Below the pieces are notes generated by a model. That model saw nothing but the letters and a program-made list of their open reading frames with translations. It was not told the origin of the DNA and did no database searches. Positions 20,053 to 29,061 of a stretch of 64,000 nt of DNA are shown one piece after another. The stretch is taken from NCBI GenBank assembly GCA_016720545.1, contig JADKKK010000006.1, positions 303,501 through 367,500 of the forward strand, in the 5' to 3' direction. Each line of letters opens with the position of its first letter. The stretch's first letter is position 1. Position numbers and translations under genes: made by a program. The DNA comes from Myxococcales bacterium (GTDB lineage: Bacteria > Myxococcota_A > Polyangia > Polyangiales > Polyangiaceae).

Positions 20053-22239
20053 ATGCTACTCCACCCCAGGCGCGGAGCCGAGGTGCCCATTCCTTCATCG
20101 AGACCACGACTCGCCGACCGGAGCGCGAGAGCGTCGACGTCCTGGCGGGCCGGCTCTGGGGTGCTCTGGGCGCTGGTCGCGGTCTCAGGGATCCTGACTG
20201 GGATCCTGACGACGGGGTGCCACTCGATCCCGAAGGGCCGCTCGGCGATCTACAGCGTCGAGGTCAAGAACGTACGCGCGCGCGGGCCGAGCCCCGACAT
20301 CGCCGAGATCGAAGAGAAGCTCGCCACCACGCCGAGCCCGAAGTTTCTCGGGCTATTTCGGGGAGTCGTCTACGAGTACACGACGTTCGAGCCGCAGACT
20401 CTGCAGAAGGATCTCGCGCGCGTTCAGGCCGCCTGTCGCGCACGGGGGTACTACGAGGCCCGCGTGCGCGCGGGGCGGGTCCACCAGACGACCGACAACC
20501 ACGTTCGGGTCGAGATCCTCGTCGATCCGGGCGAGCCCGTGCGTGTCGCGAGCGCGCAGTTCGCTGGCATGGACGGCCTCCCGCTCGCCCTCCGCGCGAG
20601 CGCGCGGGTCGCTGCCGCCGAGGCCCTCGAGGAGGGCGCCCCGTTCGACGAGGCGGCGTACGACGCGGCGAAGGAGGCGCTGCGGAGGCGCCTGACCGAC
20701 GAGGGGTACGCTTTCGCGACCGTCACCGCGCGCGCCGACGTCGACCTCCCGCGCCACCGGGCGTTCGTCCACTACGCGGTCGAGCATGGGACACCCCAAG
20801 CCCTCGGAGACGTTCGCGTCGTGGGCCTCGGGACCCTCCCGGAGGACCAGGTCCGCTACGCGCTGTCGCTCGAGCCCGGCGCGCCGTATTCGACGAAGGC
20901 GATCGAAGAGGCTCGGCAGGCCGTGCTCGAGCTCGGCGTCTTCGCGTCCGTCGAGATCCTCCCGGCGCTCGACGAGGGCCCGCGCGCCGACGGCCGGGTC
21001 CCCCTCGTCGTGAAGCTCGAGCCCTCCAGGCTACGCACCGTGCGCGTCGGCGGCGGAGTCGAGTTCGACGCCCTGAAGACCGCCCTCAGCGCGACGGCAG
21101 GCTGGGAGCACCGCAACTTCTACGGTGGGCTGCGGAAGTTCCACGTCGACCTCACGGTCGGGCTCGTCCTCTACCCGCTCCGCGTGAACAACATCGAAGC
21201 GCCGACCGACATTTTTCCCGAGGCTCGCCTCCGCTTCGATACCCGACAACCTGGCGTGTTCGGCGGCCGCATCGCAGGGTTCTTCCGACCGAGCGTCGAG
21301 GTCTATCCCGTGCTGATCGACCCGAACCCGCCGAAGGACGCGAACGTGCTCGGCTACGGCGAAGCGCGAGCGACCCTGGGCATCGAGCGGGTCTTCAAGC
21401 GCGTGTACGGCGCGCTCTCGCAGAACCTGCAAGTCGCCTATCCGTTCTCCTATCTCGGACCGGTCGATCCCACGCTGAGCCCCGTCGTCATCTCCTACCC
21501 CGAGCTCCAGGTTCAGCTCGATCTCCGCGATAGCCGCGTGAAGCCGCGCAAGGGCGTCTACGCGGCGGCGTCGTTCCAGGTCGCGGGGGTGGGCGGCGAC
21601 GCGAGCGACGTGAAGATCCAGCCCGAGGTTCGCGGCTACGTCCCCGTGTCCAAGCGTGTCGTGCTCGCGGCGCGCGCGGGGCTCGGGTTCCTCGTCCCCT
21701 TCAACTATGGCAGCGCGGTGTTCGGAGACCCCGACGCCCTCGACGAGAAGTCGCGCACGCTCGACTACCAGCTCGTCTATTTTCGGGGACTCTTCGGCGG
21801 CGGGCCGAGCTCGAATCGAGGGTATGCCGCTCGCGGCATCAGCCCGTATGGCAACGTCGGCTTCTTGACTCCGGACTCGGCGAGGCTCCGCCAGGACTCG
21901 GACTGCCAGCCCGATTGTCGCGTCCCGACCGGCGGGTTTTCCCTCTGGGAGGCGTCCCTGGAGGTGCGAGTCGACGTCGTCGGGCCGCTCTCGGCCGCGA
22001 CCTTCTGCGACGCCGGTGACGTGTCCCCGCAGCGAGGGAGCATTCGCCTCGCGCACCTCCACCTCTCGTGTGGACTGGGCGCTCGCTACCAGACACCGGT
22101 CGGCCCCATTCGCCTCGACGTGGGTTATCGGATTCCGGGGGCGCAGGTGATAGGCGGGCTCACTCCCGACGAGAAGGAGCCGAGCACGCTCGCAGGCGTC
22201 CCGATGGCGATCGCGCTCGGCGTGGGGGAGGCGTTCTGA
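20053..22239 (+). CDS. tamA: TamA-like Omp85 outer-membrane assembly protein, possibly lipidated
   Basis: 728 residues from the ATG at 20053; a GTG at 20161 would give a shorter signal and is also possible. POTRA-like repeats fill about 65-325 (pattern TLQKDLARVQAACRARGYYEA, then EEGAPFDEAAYDAAKEALRR and TKAIEEARQAVLELGVFASV), followed by a 16-strand-type barrel with Omp85 features such as GWEHRNFYGG and a late RGY region (SNRGYAARG). The signal segment ends ILTTGC, so Cys may be acylated, as in TamL of Bacteroidota. It inserts autotransporters and other barrels with TamB. The stop overlaps the tamB start (TGATG). Confidence 0.9.
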   Translation: MLLHPRRGAEVPIPSSRPRLADRSARASTSWRAGSGVLWALVAVSGILTGILTTGCHSIPKGRSAIYSVEVKNVRARGPSPDIAEIEEKLATTPSPKFLGLFRGVVYEYTTFEPQTLQKDLARVQAACRARGYYEARVRAGRVHQTTDNHVRVEILVDPGEPVRVASAQFAGMDGLPLALRASARVAAAEALEEGAPFDEAAYDAAKEALRRRLTDEGYAFATVTARADVDLPRHRAFVHYAVEHGTPQALGDVRVVGLGTLPEDQVRYALSLEPGAPYSTKAIEEARQAVLELGVFASVEILPALDEGPRADGRVPLVVKLEPSRLRTVRVGGGVEFDALKTALSATAGWEHRNFYGGLRKFHVDLTVGLVLYPLRVNNIEAPTDIFPEARLRFDTRQPGVFGGRIAGFFRPSVEVYPVLIDPNPPKDANVLGYGEARATLGIERVFKRVYGALSQNLQVAYPFSYLGPVDPTLSPVVISYPELQVQLDLRDSRVKPRKGVYAAASFQVAGVGGDASDVKIQPEVRGYVPVSKRVVLAARAGLGFLVPFNYGSAVFGDPDALDEKSRTLDYQLVYFRGLFGGGPSSNRGYAARGISPYGNVGFLTPDSARLRQDSDCQPDCRVPTGGFSLWEASLEVRVDVVGPLSAATFCDAGDVSPQRGSIRLAHLHLSCGLGARYQTPVGPIRLDVGYRIPGAQVIGGLTPDEKEPSTLAGVPMAIALGVGEAF

Positions 22240-25200
22240 TGGCTCGACGGGCGCTGCGACGCGCGCTCGACGCGCTCGGCCTCTTCCTCGTCGCCTTGTT
22301 CACGCTCGCCGTGGGCGCGGTCGCCCACCTCGGGACCCGCCCAGGACTTCACACGATCACGTGGGCCGTTCACGCGGCCACCGGTGGCACGTTCAAGGGG
22401 ACCCTCGAAGCGCGAGGGCTCGGGTCTATCGGTCTGCGAGGTGTCCGTGGCCTCGACGCCCGCGTCCGCTCTCCGAGCGGCGAGACCCTCGCCTGGGTGA
22501 GCGGCGTCGACGTGGACACCGACGTCCTCGGGCTCGTCGAGGGAGCCGTCTTCGGCGACCCGCCCACGCTCAGGGTCGACCGCCTCGCCATCGATCACGT
22601 CGCGCTCGACGTCTCCATGAAGGACGCCGGAGACGGCGAGAAGACCCTCGCGCTCGCCGACGCGTTCCTCCCGCGGACGCCCAAGCCAAAGTCGAACCCG
22701 GGTCCGACGCCCACCATCGAGCTGCGCAGCGTTCGCGTGCATCATGCATGGATATACGGGCAGGTGGCGGAGACCTTCGCCGCCGACGTGGAGGCCCACG
22801 GTCTCGACGCTTCGCTCAGATCCAGCGCCCAAGGTCTCGACCTCCGCGTCCACGACGTCCGGGTCGCGGCCCGAGAGGTCCTCCCCAAGACCGCGGTCGT
22901 GATCCGCGTGACGGCGCACGCGGCGCTCCCGGACGAAGGCGACGAGGACCTCGGCGCGGACCTCACGGGCGAGGTGGCGGGCGTCCCGTTCGTGATCGGA
23001 GGCGCGCTGCGAGGCGCCGCGTTCGAGGCGCACGTGGGGGTGCCGACGGCCGACGCCGCGAAGCTCACCGCGCTCGTGCCGGGGCTCTCTCTCCGCGGGC
23101 CGGTCTCGGTGGGGATCGAAGCGCGGGGTCAGCTCGGCGGAAGGGCGATCGCCTCCGCGCGGGCGCAGCTCGGCCCGGCCCTCGTCTCCGCCCGCGCGCG
23201 CGCGGATCTTGGGCCGGACTTCGTGGGCGACGCCGTATTCATGGCGGAGAACATCGACCTCACGGCGCTCTCCGCCGGCGCGCCGACGTCACGCCTCGGC
23301 GTTCGCGGTGAGGTGACTGCGCGCGCCCCGAGCGTCGGACCACCCTCGGCGGAGCTCTTCGCAGATCTCGCGCCGCGGTCCCACGTCGCGGGGCAGGGGC
23401 TGCCGCCCGTGCGGCTCGACGCAACGCTGGACGTCTCGGGGATCGCGACCGCGGACGTGGTCGCCGCGGAGCCGGGTGCACGCACGACGCTCCACGCGGA
23501 GCTGCCGACGCGCCCCACGGCCGGCCCCGTGACGTTCACGACCGACACAGCGCTCTCCCTCGCGGCGCTCCGACGCGCCGGAGCGCTCGGCCTGGGGGTG
23601 GGCACGTTGCGGACCCGCGGCACCTTGGACCTCGTGACGCTGGCCCTCCGCGCGCGCGCCGATCTCGCGGCGCGGTCGCTCGACGTGCGGGGGGTGCGCG
23701 CCTCGCGCGTGGACGTCGGGGTGGACGCGCGCGGCTCGGTCAAGGCGCCCGATCTGCACGTCACCCTGGGGGTGCAGGGGCTTCGGTTCGGCGCACGACA
23801 CGCGCTGAGTCGCCTCGACGTCGAGAGTGACGTTGCCGTGAGTCGCTCGATTCACATGCGAAATACACGAATAGCGGGCAGGGGGTACGGCGAAGCGCTC
23901 TCCCTCTCGGCCCCCACCGCGCGCGTCGACGGGGCGGACTTCGACCTCGGTGGCGTCGAGCTCGCGGGGCTCGGGGGAAAGCTCTACGCCGAGGGCTCGC
24001 GACGGGGCTCCAAGATCGCCGCGCGGCTCCGGACCGAGGGAGAAGCGCTCGATCTCGCGCGGCTCGCGCGGCTCGTCGGCGAGCCCCGACTCGCCGGGCG
24101 GCTCTCGCTCGACGCAGACGTCACGCTCGACGGGGGAGAGGCGGAGGGCGACGTGCGCGTGACCCTCCGCGACGGGAGCGCGCCCGGTGTGCCTCATGCC
24201 CACGTCGCCCTCGAGTCTTCGCTCCACGCGCGCCGCGGTCGCGTGGCGATCGACGCCCAGCTCGGCGAGGTGGTCACGGTACGCAGCGTCGTTCAGGAGC
24301 TGACCCTCGACGGCCCGGCGCTCTCGAAGGCGGCCTGGCTGCGGGCCAGCGCCGACGGCGCTCTGTTCGCCGACCTCGATCTCGCGCGGCTCCACGAGGC
24401 CCTCCCTTCGGCCACGGAGGATCTCCCGGTCCGCTTGATGGGTGGCCGAGGGCGTGTGCAGGCGCGGTTCGTTCACGCGGCCGAGGGGCGACTCCCCTCG
24501 GTCAGCGCCGCGGTGTCGACGCGCGGACTCGCGCTCGGGCCGAAGCCCGCGGTCGGTGGCGCCGTGGCTGCGACCGCGTCGAGGGCTGCGCTGCGCGTCG
24601 ACTTCGGGGCGGAGGCCATCGTCGATGGGGTCACGGGATTCGCCGCGATCTCCGGCCGACTCACCGACGCGCGGGGCCCCGTCGTCTGGCTGGACGGCCG
24701 GGGCCAGCTCCCCCTCGAGCTGCTCCTCGCCGGTGGGGAGACGAGCGATCTTCGGGCCGCGATGTTGGATCGAGCGTTCGGGTTCCATGTCGTCGTGCCG
24801 GAACGCAAGTTGTCGGCGTGGCCGGGGCTCGTGGACCTTGGTGGCACGACCGGGGCGGTCTCGCTCGACGTCTCGGTCGAGGGCACGCCGCGGGCTCCGC
24901 GCGGCAGGCTCGTGTTGGCGGGGCGGGAGCTCCGGGCGTTCGGCACCGGGCTCCCCTCCACCCTGGACGCGACGCTCCGGTACGACGGGGCGATCGCCGA
25001 GCTGGACGCGCGGCTCGCCGCCAAGGAGGGCGCGGCCCCGCCCGGGAGCGCGCACGTCAAGGCGCGCGCGGAGGTGGACGTCGCGCACCTCGCCGAGGGA
25101 AGGCCCGTCGCCGCGTTGCCCTGGAAGGCCGACGTCGCGACGGCGTTCGAGCGCTTCCCGCTCGCGACGCTCCCCACTCGGGGCGACGCGCGGCTCCGAG

Positions 25201-26831
25201 GCACGTTGGGCGGCACGGTCACCCTACGCGACCTGCACCGGGACGCGAAGCTCGACGTCGCGCTCGACGGGACGTCGCTCACCGTGTCGCGGGCGCCGAT
25301 TCCGCACCTCGAGCTCCGCGCGAGCGCCGCGAACGGGACAGCGAAGGCCTCGCTCCGGGTCGACCAACCCGACGGCTTCGCCGAGGTCGTCGCGGGCGCC
25401 GGGCTCGCGTGGGGGGCCGCCCTCGCCCCGAAGCTCGACGCCAAGCACCCGCTCGACGCGCGCCTCAGCGCGAGGGGGTTTCGTGCAGCGGCGCTCGCGC
25501 CGTTCACCGCTCACAGCCTCGCGGACCTAGACGGGCGCGTCGACGCCGACGCGCACGTTCGAGCAGGCGGAGGCGGCGAAGACGTCGTCGCCGAAGGCAC
25601 GGTGATCGCCCGGGACTTCTCCTTCGTCGTCGCCGCGATGGGCCAGGAGTACCGAGACGTTGGCGCGCGAGTGACCTTTTCGCCGGGCGGCGTGGTTCGC
25701 GTCGACGACATTCACGCGAGCGACGGAGTGGGCAAGATCGGAGGGTCGGCGGTCGCGCGCCTCGACGCTCGTGGGTTCGTTGGGGCGAACGTCGCGCTGC
25801 GCATTCCGGAGTCTTCGCCGATCGACCTGACGCTGGAGGGCCGAACGCTCGGCGACGCGTACGGCGATATCCGAGTGGGCGTACGGAACCTGCGAGCGAC
25901 CAAGACCCTGGACGTGGCCGTCGACATCCCGAGCTTTCACCTGAAGCTGCTCGAGTCGGCGGGCAAGCAGGTGCAGGACCTCAAGGCCCGGACCGACGTG
26001 CGGGTGGGGGTGGCGCGTGACCGTGCGCTCGTGCCGATCGCGCTCGCCAAGTCGAAGGTCGAGCCGGACGTCCCGGCGGGAGACGACTCGGTGGTCCACG
26101 TGGCCGTGAATCTCGGCAGTGACGTGGTCCTTCGCCGCGGGACCGCGATCTCCGTGCAGCTCACCGGAGCCCCCAAGATTGGCGTCGTGAGGGGGCGGAC
26201 GGATGTGTCGGGGCAAATCTCCCTCACGGGCGGGAAGATCGACCTGAGCGGGCGAAAGTTCCTGGTGGAGAGCGGGACGATCACCTTCGGTCAGGACGCG
26301 ACGAACCCCGTCGTGATCGCGACGGCGTCGTGGACCGCGGCGGACAAGAGCCGCGTGTTCGCCGACTTCGTAGGTCCCGTGAAGACCGGGAAGCTCACGC
26401 TGCGCTCCGAGCCGGCGCGAACGCAGAGCGAGATCTTGACCCTCCTCGCGTTCGGCTCGGTCGACGGCCCCTCGGACGTCTCGAGCGGGGCCGGCAAGTC
26501 CCCGGGGAGAGGGACGCAGCTCGCTACCACCGTCGGTGGCGGAGCGCTCACTCAGGGCTTCGACGCCGCGCTCGACGACGTGATCGGCGTGCAGACCCAG
26601 ACCCGCATCGACTCGACCAACGCGAACAACCCGCGCCCCGAGCTGGAGGTCCAGGTCTCGCGAGACGTCTCGATCCGGTTTGCGTACGTGCTCGGCACTC
26701 CGCCCCCGAGCGCGCCCGACAAGAGCCTTGGCACCGTCATTCTTCACGTCGCGCCGAACTGGTCATTGTCCACGACCGTGGGCGACAAGGGAAAGGCGAC
26801 GGTCGATACCGTATGGCAATACCGCTATTGA
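22239..26831 (+). CDS. tamB: TamB-like translocation and assembly module protein
   Basis: 1530 residues from the ATG that overlaps the tamA stop by one base. An N-terminal membrane anchor (about 12-33) is followed by a very long chain of beta strands, the AsmA/TamB type groove that spans the periplasm and is thought to move lipid or unfolded barrel proteins. The last 400 residues are the TamB (DUF490) domain, with LTGGKIDLSGRKF, SGTITFGQ and SEILTLLAFG as landmarks and a C-terminal aromatic end (VDTVWQYRY) that suits docking in the TamA barrel. The length is somewhat above E. coli TamB (1259). The 1-base overlap shows the pair is made together. Confidence 0.93.
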   Translation: MARRALRRALDALGLFLVALFTLAVGAVAHLGTRPGLHTITWAVHAATGGTFKGTLEARGLGSIGLRGVRGLDARVRSPSGETLAWVSGVDVDTDVLGLVEGAVFGDPPTLRVDRLAIDHVALDVSMKDAGDGEKTLALADAFLPRTPKPKSNPGPTPTIELRSVRVHHAWIYGQVAETFAADVEAHGLDASLRSSAQGLDLRVHDVRVAAREVLPKTAVVIRVTAHAALPDEGDEDLGADLTGEVAGVPFVIGGALRGAAFEAHVGVPTADAAKLTALVPGLSLRGPVSVGIEARGQLGGRAIASARAQLGPALVSARARADLGPDFVGDAVFMAENIDLTALSAGAPTSRLGVRGEVTARAPSVGPPSAELFADLAPRSHVAGQGLPPVRLDATLDVSGIATADVVAAEPGARTTLHAELPTRPTAGPVTFTTDTALSLAALRRAGALGLGVGTLRTRGTLDLVTLALRARADLAARSLDVRGVRASRVDVGVDARGSVKAPDLHVTLGVQGLRFGARHALSRLDVESDVAVSRSIHMRNTRIAGRGYGEALSLSAPTARVDGADFDLGGVELAGLGGKLYAEGSRRGSKIAARLRTEGEALDLARLARLVGEPRLAGRLSLDADVTLDGGEAEGDVRVTLRDGSAPGVPHAHVALESSLHARRGRVAIDAQLGEVVTVRSVVQELTLDGPALSKAAWLRASADGALFADLDLARLHEALPSATEDLPVRLMGGRGRVQARFVHAAEGRLPSVSAAVSTRGLALGPKPAVGGAVAATASRAALRVDFGAEAIVDGVTGFAAISGRLTDARGPVVWLDGRGQLPLELLLAGGETSDLRAAMLDRAFGFHVVVPERKLSAWPGLVDLGGTTGAVSLDVSVEGTPRAPRGRLVLAGRELRAFGTGLPSTLDATLRYDGAIAELDARLAAKEGAAPPGSAHVKARAEVDVAHLAEGRPVAALPWKADVATAFERFPLATLPTRGDARLRGTLGGTVTLRDLHRDAKLDVALDGTSLTVSRAPIPHLELRASAANGTAKASLRVDQPDGFAEVVAGAGLAWGAALAPKLDAKHPLDARLSARGFRAAALAPFTAHSLADLDGRVDADAHVRAGGGGEDVVAEGTVIARDFSFVVAAMGQEYRDVGARVTFSPGGVVRVDDIHASDGVGKIGGSAVARLDARGFVGANVALRIPESSPIDLTLEGRTLGDAYGDIRVGVRNLRATKTLDVAVDIPSFHLKLLESAGKQVQDLKARTDVRVGVARDRALVPIALAKSKVEPDVPAGDDSVVHVAVNLGSDVVLRRGTAISVQLTGAPKIGVVRGRTDVSGQISLTGGKIDLSGRKFLVESGTITFGQDATNPVVIATASWTAADKSRVFADFVGPVKTGKLTLRSEPARTQSEILTLLAFGSVDGPSDVSSGAGKSPGRGTQLATTVGGGALTQGFDAALDDVIGVQTQTRIDSTNANNPRPELEVQVSRDVSIRFAYVLGTPPPSAPDKSLGTVILHVAPNWSLSTTVGDKGKATVDTVWQYRY

Positions 26832-26862
26832 GGAGTCCAAGAGCTCGAACGGTCCGCGCGCG

Positions 26863-27618
26863 TCAGCGCTCGCGCGCTCGGGAGGATGGCGCGCTCTCCG
26901 AGGCGACGCCCTCGTCGGTCTCTTCGGGCTGGAGGTCGCCGTGGGGTGTCGCCGGCGCGGACCTGGCGTGCCGCGCGGTCAGGCCGCCCGTGGCGAGCCG
27001 TACGCGCCGGATGTCCCGGGTCGACTGGACGAGCTCCGCGAGCTCATCGTCGGTCAGCTCCTCTTCGCGCGCGAGCATCGAGACCGCGCGCCGGTACGTG
27101 CGCCGGAGCTCACCCCGCTCGTCGAGGGCGGCCGCGTCGGCACGATCGCTGAGCGTACGTAGCCAGAGCCACGCGGCCCCAGCGACGACGAGCGTGAGCG
27201 CAGAGAAGAAGAAGGCGAGCACGACGTGCGACGCCTTGAACGTGTCGGCCCCCGCCAGGACGCGGGCGCAGAACGCGCCGATCGCGAGGGGCGCCACGAC
27301 GGCCGTGGCGAGGAGCGCTCGCCGTCGCGTCCTGGCCCGGCGGGTCCACTCCGCGTAGCTCCGGTGAACGTGGGAGAGTGAGCCGTCGGGATCGCTCCCG
27401 AACATCCGCGCGACCCGGGGCGGGAGGCGGATGCCGCCGCAGTCTCGGCACGTCCAGCGGAACTCGCCCCCCGCGGTGGCGGGGGAGACCGACGCGCAGT
27501 GTGGACACTGGTGCTCCTGCCCCCACACGGCGCCGCACGCCTCGCACTCGGCGGCGCCGTGCGTGGCGGGCATCGCGCAGCGTGGGCATGACGTCGTGGG
27601 CGCCCGGTAGAGACTCAC
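26863..27618 (-). CDS. Zinc-ribbon protein with two membrane spans
   Basis: 251 residues. The first 62 residues hold four CxxC pairs (CPRC, CEAC, CPHC, CRDC), so two zinc ribbons. Two hydrophobic segments follow (about 103-122 and 131-153) and then a charged, helical cytoplasmic tail. It looks like a membrane-tethered adaptor; the tail has an acidic stretch (REEELTDDELAELV) that may be an interaction helix. No enzyme motif. It converges on tamB with 31 bases between the stops. Confidence 0.75.
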   Translation of the reverse strand: MSLYRAPTTSCPRCAMPATHGAAECEACGAVWGQEHQCPHCASVSPATAGGEFRWTCRDCGGIRLPPRVARMFGSDPDGSLSHVHRSYAEWTRRARTRRRALLATAVVAPLAIGAFCARVLAGADTFKASHVVLAFFFSALTLVVAGAAWLWLRTLSDRADAAALDERGELRRTYRRAVSMLAREEELTDDELAELVQSTRDIRRVRLATGGLTARHARSAPATPHGDLQPEETDEGVASESAPSSRARER

Positions 27619-27719
27619 TGACCGTTCACTCTAGCGCCATTGGCCGGGGCGAACAGCCGCCGGCGGGGCCGAGAACGCTTGCCTGCTTCGACAGTCGGCG
27701 GGACCGCGGCCGTCGAGCG

Positions 27720-29006
27720 TCAGGGCGTGGCGGGCTTGATCGCACGACGCTCGGGCGACGCCGCGAACATTCGGAGCGCGAGGGCCAACCCGAGCACGTT
27801 CAGCGCCGCGGCGGCGAAGAAGGGCGCGCCTGGCACGTGCGGCGACGCGTCGTGCGGACCGAAGCGCGCGATGAGCCCGGTGCCCACGAGGGGACCCAAG
27901 ATCGACATGAGGCTCTGGACGCTCGCGAGCGACCCCTGGAGCTCGCCCTGCTCGTCCTCGCCCACGGCGCGGGTGAGGAGCGCCTGCATCGAGGGGCCGG
28001 CGATCCCGCCCAGCGCAAAGAGCCCAATCAGCGCGTACGCGAGCCACCCGCGATCGGCGAGACCTAGCGCGACGAAGCCCAGCGCGCCGATCGAGAGCCC
28101 CGCGGTCACGAGCTGCCGCTCGGTGAAGCGGCGCATGAGCACCCTCACCAGGCCGCCCTGCACTACGGCCATGGAGAGGCCCACGAGCCCGAGCGACAGC
28201 CCGACCTGCTTGGTGGACCATCCGTACCGCGCCCCGCCGGAGAGCGCCCACACCGACTGCAGGATCGACTGGGCCATGAAGCCGCACGCGACCGTGCCGG
28301 CCAGGCCGCGGAGCGCGGGGGTGCGCACGAGGGCGGCCATCGAGCCGAGCGGGTTCGAGCGCCGGAGCGAGAAAGGGCGCCGCGAGGCGGGGCGCAGCGT
28401 CTCGGGGAGCACGGCGAGCCCAAACAGGAAGTTGCCGAGGTTCAGCGCGGCGGCGACCGCGTAGGGCAGGCGCAGGCTCACGCCGCCGAGCGCGCCACCG
28501 ATGACGGGTCCCACGACGAAGCCCAGGCCGAACGCGGCGCCCGCCATGCCGAAGCTCTGCGCGCGTCGGTCGGGCGGTGTCGTGTCGGCGATCGAGGCGG
28601 TGGCGGCCGAGAAGCTCGCGCCGGTGATGCCTGCGATCACGCGCCCCACATAGAGCCAGGAGAGCGAGGGTGCGAAGGCGCTGAGCAGGTAGCTCGCGGC
28701 CGCGCCGAGCAGCGAGGGCAGGAGCACGGTGCGTCGGCCGAAGCGATCGCTCAGGCCGCCGAGCACCGGCGAGAACCCGAGCTGCATCGCGGAGTAGAGC
28801 GCCATGAGCACGCCGAACCTGTGCGATGCGCTGGCCAGGCCGCCGCCCGAGAGCTCCGCGACCAAGCGAGGGCCGACGGGAATGATCAGACCTATGCCGA
28901 GAGCGTCGAGGAAGAGCGTAAGCAGGATGAAGCTCGTCGTGGCCCCAGAGGCAGCGCGTCCCTTCGAGTCTACGGTGGCGAGCGGCCCTGCGGGCGCGTC
29001 GCTCAC
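27720..29006 (-). CDS. MFS transporter, TetA/multidrug type
   Basis: 428 residues from a GTG at 29006, chosen because the frame upstream runs into the neighbouring gene. Twelve membrane spans; loop 2-3 has the MFS motif GGLSDRFGRR; span 5 region has the antiporter-type pattern GPVIGGALGG. The family exports drugs or small molecules by proton antiport. The TetA-like order is clear but the substrate is not. It is encoded 55 bases after the PEGA-repeat protein on the same strand; no TetR-type regulator is adjacent, so it may be constitutive or under distant control. Confidence 0.9.
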   Translation of the reverse strand: MSDAPAGPLATVDSKGRAASGATTSFILLTLFLDALGIGLIIPVGPRLVAELSGGGLASASHRFGVLMALYSAMQLGFSPVLGGLSDRFGRRTVLLPSLLGAAASYLLSAFAPSLSWLYVGRVIAGITGASFSAATASIADTTPPDRRAQSFGMAGAAFGLGFVVGPVIGGALGGVSLRLPYAVAAALNLGNFLFGLAVLPETLRPASRRPFSLRRSNPLGSMAALVRTPALRGLAGTVACGFMAQSILQSVWALSGGARYGWSTKQVGLSLGLVGLSMAVVQGGLVRVLMRRFTERQLVTAGLSIGALGFVALGLADRGWLAYALIGLFALGGIAGPSMQALLTRAVGEDEQGELQGSLASVQSLMSILGPLVGTGLIARFGPHDASPHVPGAPFFAAAALNVLGLALALRMFAASPERRAIKPATP

Positions 29007-29061
29007 GACGAGCTCACGCCGCGGGCTCGCGCGGTCCGCGCGCCTCGCGCACGATGGGGGC

